A DNA stretch of 10,501 nucleotides, taken from positions 1-10,501 of the forward strand of contig CALBLM010000072.1 in assembly GCA_937895695.1 (NCBI GenBank), in the 5' to 3' direction. This document shows positions 1 to 6,076 of this stretch, one piece after another (the first letter of the stretch is position 1; every line of letters starts with the position of its first letter). Below the pieces are notes generated by a model. It was given only the letters and a program-made list of their open reading frames with translations, did no database searches and was not told the origin of the DNA. Position numbers and translations under genes: made by a program. This DNA comes from an uncultured Megasphaera sp. (lineage in GTDB: Bacteria > Bacillota > Negativicutes > Veillonellales > Megasphaeraceae).

Positions 1-1195
1 GGTACATATAATACGGTATATACACATGTTGCTGCAATGTTTGTTTACAAATAGACAACATAGCACGTACCGTATCGGCATCAGGAATCGCTTCACGCAA
101 TGGATGATGGAATAAGGGAGCCCGCTTTTTTAATGCTAACGTATGAATTGTAACATTTTCTGGGTGCAGTTGGCAAACAATTTCCATATTTTCCCGCATA
201 TCTTCTACAGTTTGTCCAGGAAGACCGGCAATAAAATCCATATTGACAACAGGAAATGCCATTTGTCTACATCGGTTGTACATTTGATATACTGCCTCCA
301 CCGTATGTTGTCTCCCTATCCTATCCAATATGCGCTGCTGCATCGTCTGTGGATTGACGCTAATACGATTGACACCACGTTGTCTAAGCATCGCCAGCAT
401 ATCCTGTGTTGCCGTATCTGGACGACCTGCCTCTACGGTCCATTCGATATCGGACGGTATCTGTTTTTGTATCGTTTCTACGATACGCTGCAACAATGGC
501 TGGGGCAGACATGTTGGCGTACCACCGCCGACATATACCGAATGAATCTGCAGCCCATATTGCTGACAAAGCAATGCGATATCTTGCAAATCTCGTTCCA
601 CTGCGTCTGTAAAACGCTGCAAAAAAGCAGTATCTTCTTGAAAAATAAGTTTGGACGGGAACGAACAATACATACAGTGACTTGGACAATAGGGAATGCC
701 GACATACAACGAAATTATTTTCTTAGGATTTAGAACATACGGACGCTGAATAATGGCCATATCCAATAAGTCTTGGGTTTTAGATTCCTCAACATGGTAG
801 GTTTGACATACATATTCCTTCACGTCCTTAGGTGACAATCCTTGATCTAGCAAACGATGAATCAACTTTGTAGGACGCACGCCAATCAATGTTCCCCATA
901 CATTGTACGGTCCGCCGCAAAACCGCTGATGCCATTGCAGCAGACAGGTCTTAATCATTTCCCGTTTGCGTTCTTGTCTAAAAATCCATGCTTCGCTGCG
1001 CCATACACGCGATTCGCTTTGATACGTGCAAGCTAAATGAACGCGAACATCTTGTTCTTGTAAGACGACGGATGCACCGATTTCCTGAATTTCATGACCG
1101 CCTGTATAACCGCAAGAAGCCATAATCTGCCCAATCAATGCATGATACGTTTCAGGCCCAGTATAGCAATAGGTCTGTTGTTTATTTATTGTCAT
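1..1195 (-). CDS. hemZ: HemZ-type radical SAM protein (coproporphyrinogen dehydrogenase family), 3' end missing
   Basis: My reading of the minus strand from the ATG at 1195-1193 stays open for 398 codons to the left edge. The gene therefore runs out of the window; family members are about 480-500 residues, so roughly the last 100 are missing. An N-terminal domain fills residues 1-155. The radical SAM core follows, with its [4Fe-4S] motif Cx3Cx2C at C170, C174 and C177 (CPSHCMYCSF), GGGTPT at 223-228, and the HemZ hallmarks VEAGRPD (254-260) and NPQTM (281-285). The visible end reads YIPYYMY, as expected just before the HemZ C-terminal domain. The family is annotated as oxygen-independent coproporphyrinogen III oxidase, a cytoplasmic step of porphyrin synthesis. 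However, the residue two after the third Cys is Phe, as in the HemW heme chaperones, not the fourth Cys of HemN, so the reaction is uncertain. The start overlaps the fur tail by 14 nt, with AGGA at 1203-1200 four bases upstream, suggesting translational coupling. Confidence 0.9.
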   Translation of the reverse strand, partial: MTINKQQTYCYTGPETYHALIGQIMASCGYTGGHEIQEIGASVVLQEQDVRVHLACTYQSESRVWRSEAWIFRQERKREMIKTCLLQWHQRFCGGPYNVWGTLIGVRPTKLIHRLLDQGLSPKDVKEYVCQTYHVEESKTQDLLDMAIIQRPYVLNPKKIISLYVGIPYCPSHCMYCSFPSKLIFQEDTAFLQRFTDAVERDLQDIALLCQQYGLQIHSVYVGGGTPTCLPQPLLQRIVETIQKQIPSDIEWTVEAGRPDTATQDMLAMLRQRGVNRISVNPQTMQQRILDRIGRQHTVEAVYQMYNRCRQMAFPVVNMDFIAGLPGQTVEDMRENMEIVCQLHPENVTIHTLALKKRAPLFHHPLREAIPDADTVRAMLSICKQTLQQHVYIPYYMY

Positions 1196-1697
1196 TTGAT
1201 CCTAATTCTGCCTGCCGTTTCTTTTCGCATTCTTCGCAATATCCATACACTTTTAACTGATGATCTACTGTATGAAAATGAAGTTGTTTCTGTAAAATAG
1301 ATTCTAGCGTTTCCAATAAATCATCCTGGCATTCCCATACTTTACCACAGCCTAAACAAATCAGATGATGATGAAAATGTCCTTCATTGTCACGATCATT
1401 TAGTTCGTAGCGACTGCAGCCATCATCAAAATCAAGTTTTTTCAGCAAATCCATTTCCGTAAATAAGTCCAATGTTCTATATACGGTAGCCAAACCAATA
1501 TCCGGTGCCATTTTTTTTACCAATTCAAATACTTCTTCTGCACTCATATGACGAATCGGACTTTCGACAAAAGCTTTTAAAATAACCTGCCGCTGTGAAG
1601 TCATTTTATATTTTTTGTTTTTAATCTTGTCTTTCATGCGTTTCATCATGACATTCATAATTTCTTCTTTATTAGTGTTATTTGTTTCCATAATCAT
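1182..1697 (-). CDS. fur: Fur-family metal-dependent transcriptional regulator
   Basis: A 171-residue Fur superfamily repressor. The N-terminal winged helix spans about 31-100, including TSQRQVIL (33-40) and the recognition-helix motif GLATVYRTLDLF (68-79). The C-terminal dimerisation and metal domain carries two CxxC pairs (C114/C117 and C154/C157) typical of a structural zinc site. Likely regulatory metal ligands by comparison with E. coli Fur are H50, E98, H109, H111, E122 and H146. RYEL and HFHHHLIC look more like Gram-positive Fur than PerR, which usually has RFDF with Asp; Zur cannot be excluded. The sensed metal (iron is most likely) is inferred. The start at 1697 has GAAAAGG at 1710-1704, six bases upstream, and overlaps the permease gene by 20 nt. 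It gives an N-terminal tail about 15 residues longer than usual, so Met3, Met14 or a later Met is possible. hemZ begins inside its last codons. I see no clear Fur box in front of it. Confidence 0.92.
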   Translation of the reverse strand: MIMETNNTNKEEIMNVMMKRMKDKIKNKKYKMTSQRQVILKAFVESPIRHMSAEEVFELVKKMAPDIGLATVYRTLDLFTEMDLLKKLDFDDGCSRYELNDRDNEGHFHHHLICLGCGKVWECQDDLLETLESILQKQLHFHTVDHQLKVYGYCEECEKKRQAELGSNDNK

Positions 1698-2757
1698 TCA
1701 TCGCCTTTTCTTTATATGTTTTATAATACCATAAATGTTTGCCTAAAATTTGCAACACTGCGGTTACAGGAACCGTTAAAATCATACCGGCAACACCAAA
1801 CAATGTGCCGCCAACCAACAACGCAATCACAATAACAACAGGATGCAGACTAATAACAGCCCCCATCACCTGAGGCATAATAAGATGACTGTCAATTTGT
1901 TGAATCACAATATAAAAAATTAATACTTTCATAGATAAGGACAAATCCACTGTTGCTCCCAGCAAAATAGCCGGAATGGCACCGACAATCGGACCCACTA
2001 TGGGAATCCATTCCGTAATGGCCGCTAACAAGCCAATGACCATAGGATATGGTACTCCCATAATCCACATTCCCATAAACGTCAAACCAGCAATAATACA
2101 GCTCATTAAAATTTGACCGCGAATATACCGGCTCAACACATGTTCAATTTCGCCAAATACTTGCTGCAGTTGTCCCCGAAACGACGGAGGATATAAATTA
2201 ACAAACGACTGTACCATACGGCTTCCATCTTTCATGAAATAAAAGGTAATAAAAGGAACCACAAAAAATTCTACCACCGTACCGGCAATCACAAATACCG
2301 ACCGAACTAGGTCGGTCACGCCTTCAATACCATAATTACCTATCTTGGTAAATGTGTCGTTAATAATAATTTTTACCTGTTCGGGAATATAAAATTGCGT
2401 CTGCTCATTTTCCAACTGATTAACCAAAGCCGCTGTTTGCCCAACCAATGTATTAAAATTAGCTGCCAATAAATTGACTTGGACTATTAATGGTCTAAGT
2501 ATAATATTTGTAATAATTGTCATAATGACAATAAAGAGAAAAAAAGAAATAATAATTGCCAGTCCTGATGGCAACTGATGATGCGTCAGCCGTAAAAATC
2601 CCTTTAACACAATATCTCGAATCGGAATGAGTATAAATGTTAAAATTAGCGAAATAATAACCGGCCAATAGATCGCATGAACAGAAATGAATAACCCAAA
2701 AGCCAATGCAGCTAAGGCTACGCGCATCCAAAATTGCGGTTCCTTATACATGGACAT
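1678..2757 (-). CDS. AI-2E family (UPF0118/PerM-like) membrane transporter
   Basis: A 359-residue integral membrane protein of the AI-2E transporter family. Hydrophobic segments lie at about 12-29, 30-47, 67-87, 154-175, 216-234, 238-262, 277-287 and 302-333. The segment at about 88-150 is largely hydrophilic, matching the long loop after the third helix seen in the family. Family signatures are FYFMKDG (172-178), the glycine/proline-rich IPIVGPIVGAIPA (251-263), and a final block with Q287, D289, MPQVMG (294-299), HP (305-306) and GMILTVP (324-330). Characterised relatives include TqsA, implicated in autoinducer-2 export, and proteins reported as Na+(Li+)/H+ antiporters, so the substrate here cannot be named. 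The start at 2757 lies 3 nt past the MBL stop codon, with GGGGGATGG at 2772-2764 as ribosome binding site; a second ATG at 2751 is also possible. The 3' end overlaps fur by 20 nt. No signal peptide is expected. Confidence 0.92.
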   Translation of the reverse strand: MSMYKEPQFWMRVALAALAFGLFISVHAIYWPVIISLILTFILIPIRDIVLKGFLRLTHHQLPSGLAIIISFFLFIVIMTIITNIILRPLIVQVNLLAANFNTLVGQTAALVNQLENEQTQFYIPEQVKIIINDTFTKIGNYGIEGVTDLVRSVFVIAGTVVEFFVVPFITFYFMKDGSRMVQSFVNLYPPSFRGQLQQVFGEIEHVLSRYIRGQILMSCIIAGLTFMGMWIMGVPYPMVIGLLAAITEWIPIVGPIVGAIPAILLGATVDLSLSMKVLIFYIVIQQIDSHLIMPQVMGAVISLHPVVIVIALLVGGTLFGVAGMILTVPVTAVLQILGKHLWYYKTYKEKAMNDYGNK

Positions 2758-2760
2758 TGT

Positions 2761-3396
2761 TTACCATCCCCCGTCTAAATAGGGATTTCCCTTTCTTTCT
2801 TCACCAATAGTAGAAGCAGGCCCATGGCCCGGTAACACAATCGTATCATCTGGAAGAGGCATCAATTTTGTATTAATACTGTCAATCAGGGTGCTAGCCG
2901 AACCACCGTATAAATCAGTTCGGCCTACGGAATATCTAAACAAGGTATCTCCCGAAAATACAACGCCTTCTCCATACAGACTGATTCCACCTGGCGTATG
3001 ACCTGGTGTTTCCAATGCTGTAAATGTTAAATTTCCCAACCGAATCACTTCACCATCTGATACCACATGATCTGGAGATTCACATTTAATTTCTTTTCCC
3101 ATGAATAAAGATAAATTATTCCGGGAATTACTGATTAATTCTTTATCTCCTTTGCCTACGTAAACAGGTACTTGCTTATAGTTGCGAAGTTCCTGCAACG
3201 CGCCAATATGATCAGCATGACCATGTGTCAGGAAAATAAGTTTTAGCTGCAGCTGATGCTGCTGCAACGCCTGGTCAATCTTTTGATAATCCCACGCAGG
3301 ATCGATTACCATAGCATCCTTCGTTTCACTGTCATAGACTATATAGCAGTTCGTCATCACTGGTCCCAATACCATGGACATATATTTCATACTCAT
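2761..3396 (-). CDS. MBL-fold metallo-hydrolase, glyoxalase II-like (YcbL type)
   Basis: A 211-residue metallo-beta-lactamase-fold protein, the usual size for the short glyoxalase II-like (YcbL) group; true GloB enzymes carry an extra C-terminal substrate domain. The metal-binding set is complete: H58, H60, D62 and H63 (THGHADH), H133 (TPGHTPGG), D150 (FSGDTLF) and H191 (LPGHGP). This supports a dinuclear metal site and hydrolase activity in the cytoplasm. Possible substrates are S-lactoylglutathione-like or other thioesters, but the true substrate is unknown, and glutathione may be absent in such an anaerobe. An excellent ribosome binding site, AAGGAGG at 3411-3405, lies eight bases before the ATG and fixes the start. 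It sits 18 nt after dtd and 3 nt before the permease gene. A rel-dtd-MBL-hemZ order is common in Firmicutes from memory, but no direct partner is established. Confidence 0.93.
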   Translation of the reverse strand: MSMKYMSMVLGPVMTNCYIVYDSETKDAMVIDPAWDYQKIDQALQQHQLQLKLIFLTHGHADHIGALQELRNYKQVPVYVGKGDKELISNSRNNLSLFMGKEIKCESPDHVVSDGEVIRLGNLTFTALETPGHTPGGISLYGEGVVFSGDTLFRYSVGRTDLYGGSASTLIDSINTKLMPLPDDTIVLPGHGPASTIGEERKGNPYLDGGW

Positions 3397-3404
3397 CGTA
3401 TATT

Positions 3405-3411
3405 CCTCCTT
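3405..3411 (-). promoter_or_regulatory. Strong ribosome binding site of the MBL hydrolase gene
   Basis: AAGGAGG lies in the 18-nt gap after the dtd stop codon, eight bases before the ATG at 3396. It is the best Shine-Dalgarno match in the operon and favours the first ATG over the in-frame ATG codons at Met3, Met6 and Met8. Confidence 0.8.
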
Positions 3412-3414
3412 GTC

Positions 3415-3864
3415 TTAAAAGACTTTTTTACTATCTACCAAAATAGTCACTGGACCATGATTTTGCAGCGAAATAATCATTTCTGTACGAAAACGTCCCG
3501 TCTCCGTATGAATTCCTAAGGCCCGTACAGCAGTGACAAATTGGCTATATAATTTTTCGGCCATCTCTGGCGGTGCTGCCTGGATAAAGCTTGGCCGTCT
3601 GCCATGTCGAATATCACCATATAATGTAAACTGAGATACAACCAGCAGTTCTCCCTGCACGTCAAGCAAGGATAAATTCAATTTACCGTTTTCGTCCTCA
3701 AACACGCGCATGTGAGCTATTTTATCGACCATATATTGTACATCTTTCTCCTCATCATCCGCAGCTACGCCAAGCAAAACCGTCAACCCCTGCCCAATAT
3801 GTCCTGTTTCTACTCCTTCTGATGTCACACTGGATGACAGTGTTTTTTGTACGACTGCCCGCAT
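3415..3864 (-). CDS. dtd: D-aminoacyl-tRNA deacylase
   Basis: A full-length 149-residue DTD. The enzyme hydrolyses D-aminoacyl-tRNA (notably D-Tyr-tRNA, and Gly mischarged on tRNA-Ala) in the cytoplasm, keeping D-residues and mischarged glycine out of translation. It works as a dimer with two signature motifs at the active site. Both are visible: SQFTLYGD at 77-84, and the Gly-cisPro region NHGPVT at 135-140 (G137-P138). The preceding stretch reads GRFRTEM (123-129), where E. coli has GRFAADM; this is a mild difference in a conserved stretch and probably tolerated. The N-terminus MRAVVQ is typical and fixes the start. The ATG overlaps the rel stop codon in TAATG, and its AGGAGGAG ribosome binding site lies inside the last rel codons, so dtd is probably translationally coupled to rel. 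This adjacency is widespread in bacteria. Confidence 0.96.
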   Translation of the reverse strand: MRAVVQKTLSSSVTSEGVETGHIGQGLTVLLGVAADDEEKDVQYMVDKIAHMRVFEDENGKLNLSLLDVQGELLVVSQFTLYGDIRHGRRPSFIQAAPPEMAEKLYSQFVTAVRALGIHTETGRFRTEMIISLQNHGPVTILVDSKKVF

Positions 3865-6062
3865 TATTGTGCTCCTCCTGTATACCGCTGTACTGTATAT
3901 ACATCTTTTAAGCGACGTATTTTTGTAGTAATAAATTCAAACTGCGCTAAATCTTTAATACTGATTCCCATATGAATGGTAACGTTTTTTGTATCATTGA
4001 CTTTTGCGTTGACACTGAGCACAGAAATTTTCATTTCTGCCAATGTCGCCATAATTTCTGCCATAATACCCGTCCGGTCATAGGCTACAATTTCCATATT
4101 TACTTCAAAACTTTCATTGCCGCCATAATCCCATTCAACATCAATTAAGCGATCAATATCATTCTGGTTATGACTAATATTAGGACAATCTGCCCGATGG
4201 ACAGACACGCCGCGTCCCCGCGTAATAAATCCAATAATCGGATCGCCCGGCACAGGGCTGCAGCATTTCGCCAATCGCACTAATAGTCCTGGTTCACCTT
4301 TTACTAAAATACCGCTTCCATTGGATTTCAGCGGTTTTTTAGGCTTCAGCTTCTCAATGGCTGCCAAGCTGCCTTTTTCTTCTTGTTTTTGTACATCCTT
4401 TTTATGAAGTTCCAGCAGCTTAATCAATACCGTATTCACAGCAAATCCGCCATATCCTACAGCAGCTGCTAAATCATCTTCTGTACCGGCATTCATTTGC
4501 TTTGCGACACGAGCCAAACGCCCCGATGTATTCAATGCTTTCCAATCGTGCCCCAACCGTTTGCATTCTCGTTCCAATGCTTCCATACCTTTGAGTATGT
4601 TGTCTTCCCGATTTTCTTTTTTAAACCAGTTACGAATTTTAGAACGACTTTCTGAACTGCCGACAATATTCAGCCAATCCAGACTTGGTTTTCCTACTTT
4701 AGACGTTATAATTTCAACAATATCGCCGTTTTTCAGCTGATAATCCAATGGCACGATTTTTCCATTTATTTTAGCACCTACACAGCGATGACCGACATCC
4801 GTATGAATGCGATACGCAAAGTCAATCGGAATCGCACCTTGCGGCAAATCAATAACATCACCGCGCGGGGAAAATACGAATACTTCATCAGAAAAGGCAT
4901 CCAATTTTAAGGCATTCACAAATTCCTTAGGATTGCTTGTATCCTGCCATTCCAACAAATTACGAAGCCATCCCATTTTTTCATCGAATTCATTTTTAGT
5001 AGCTGTCTGATTGCCTTCTTTATATCGCCAATGCGCTGCAATCCCATATTCGGCAATATGATGCATTTCCCACGTGCGGATTTGTATTTCTACAGGCTGT
5101 CCTCTCGTACCGATAACCGTAGTATGCAACGATTGATAATTATTAGGTTTAGGCATGGCAATATAATCTTTAAATCGATAGGGAAGAGGTTTCCATAAGC
5201 TGTGCACTATACCTAATACGCCATAACAATCTTTTACCGTATCTACAATAACGCGAACGGCAAATAAGTCATATACCTGACTTAAATCACGATTATCTTT
5301 TTTCATTTTTTTATAAATACTATAAAAATGTTTCGGACGACCATTGATTTCACATTTAATATGGGCATCATCTAAGGCTTTTTTTAATACCTCAATGGCT
5401 TCATTGACAATTTCCTCCCGCACATGCCGTTTTTGTTTCATCTGGTCAACGAGATCATAGTATTTATCTGGTTCTAGATACCGAAATGATAAATCTTCCA
5501 ATTCCCATTTAATATTAAAAATCCCCAACCTATGGGCTAGTGGTGCGAAAATTTCCAATGTTTCTTGAGCAATTCGTTTTTGCTTATCACTGCGCATGTA
5601 CCGCAACGTCCGCATATTATGCAATCTGTCAGCCAGTTTGATAACGACGACACGCACATCTTTTGCCATAGCTAAAAACATTTTTCGCATACTGTTCAGC
5701 TGTTGGTCTTCTTTTGTTCGGTAATTTAAACGACTCAGTTTCGTAACGCCATCTACTAAAAAGGCTACTTCCTTGCCAAACATTTTTTTCAAATCATCCA
5801 ACGTATAGCTTGTATCTTCAACAACATCATGCAGCAAAGACGCCGTTATCGTTGTCGTATCAATTTTCATATCAGCCAAAATTTGTGCTACTGCCAAGGG
5901 ATGAATAATATATGGTTCGCCGCTTGCACGACGCTGCTCTTTATGCGCTTCTTCCGCTAAATGAAATGCCTTTTTTACGTCTTCACAGGATGCTTTAGGC
6001 TGATAACTGTGAATTGTATCCAATAATTTTTGAAATGCCTGGTCTTTATCTTTCACTTCCAT
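3864..6062 (-). CDS. relA: Bifunctional (p)ppGpp synthetase/hydrolase, Rel (RelA/SpoT homologue)
   Basis: A 732-residue long RSH protein of normal length that makes and degrades the stringent-response alarmone (p)ppGpp. The hydrolase HD domain is intact: H54, H78-D79, the E82-D83 pair in HDVVEDT, and D145 in KLADRLHN. The synthetase domain (about 235-350) has GRPKHFYSIYKKM (241-253), D265 in YDLFAVR, YQSLHT (309-314) and E325 in VEIQIRT. The RFKD sequence at 296-299 is the form found in bifunctional Rel/SpoT, rather than the EXDD of monofunctional RelA. A TGS domain follows (about 391-455), then a helical region, a Cys-containing zinc-finger-like region (C600, C601, C626) and a C-terminal ACT domain (about 655-727), which in relatives senses uncharged tRNA on the ribosome. 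Both activities are therefore expected. The start has a GGGGG-containing site at 6076-6072 that abuts the recJ stop codon, 14 nt from recJ. apt, often between recJ and rel in Clostridia, is absent. The stop overlaps dtd by one base. Confidence 0.97.
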   Translation of the reverse strand: MEVKDKDQAFQKLLDTIHSYQPKASCEDVKKAFHLAEEAHKEQRRASGEPYIIHPLAVAQILADMKIDTTTITASLLHDVVEDTSYTLDDLKKMFGKEVAFLVDGVTKLSRLNYRTKEDQQLNSMRKMFLAMAKDVRVVVIKLADRLHNMRTLRYMRSDKQKRIAQETLEIFAPLAHRLGIFNIKWELEDLSFRYLEPDKYYDLVDQMKQKRHVREEIVNEAIEVLKKALDDAHIKCEINGRPKHFYSIYKKMKKDNRDLSQVYDLFAVRVIVDTVKDCYGVLGIVHSLWKPLPYRFKDYIAMPKPNNYQSLHTTVIGTRGQPVEIQIRTWEMHHIAEYGIAAHWRYKEGNQTATKNEFDEKMGWLRNLLEWQDTSNPKEFVNALKLDAFSDEVFVFSPRGDVIDLPQGAIPIDFAYRIHTDVGHRCVGAKINGKIVPLDYQLKNGDIVEIITSKVGKPSLDWLNIVGSSESRSKIRNWFKKENREDNILKGMEALERECKRLGHDWKALNTSGRLARVAKQMNAGTEDDLAAAVGYGGFAVNTVLIKLLELHKKDVQKQEEKGSLAAIEKLKPKKPLKSNGSGILVKGEPGLLVRLAKCCSPVPGDPIIGFITRGRGVSVHRADCPNISHNQNDIDRLIDVEWDYGGNESFEVNMEIVAYDRTGIMAEIMATLAEMKISVLSVNAKVNDTKNVTIHMGISIKDLAQFEFITTKIRRLKDVYTVQRYTGGAQ
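3872..3879 (-). promoter_or_regulatory. dtd ribosome binding site inside the 3' end of rel
   Basis: AGGAGGAG on the minus strand starts 15 nt before the dtd ATG at 3864. The same bases encode the Gly-Gly of the Rel C-terminus (TGGAQ), so the initiation signal is translated as part of rel. Together with the TAATG overlap this favours re-initiation or coupling. Confidence 0.8.
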
Positions 6063-6076
6063 ATCACAATTCCCCC

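Noticed and set aside
143..733. Plus-strand open frame of 196 codons near the left edge
   Set aside because: It is antisense to hemZ, which has clear radical SAM motifs in the minus-strand frame; the plus-strand translation looks like random sequence and lacks a good ribosome binding site.
3478..3496. Dtd GRFRTEM in place of the usual GRFAADM-like stretch as evidence of a dead enzyme
   Set aside because: Both signature motifs (SQFTLYGD and the Gly-cisPro NHGPVT) are intact and the length is normal, so simple divergence is the better explanation.
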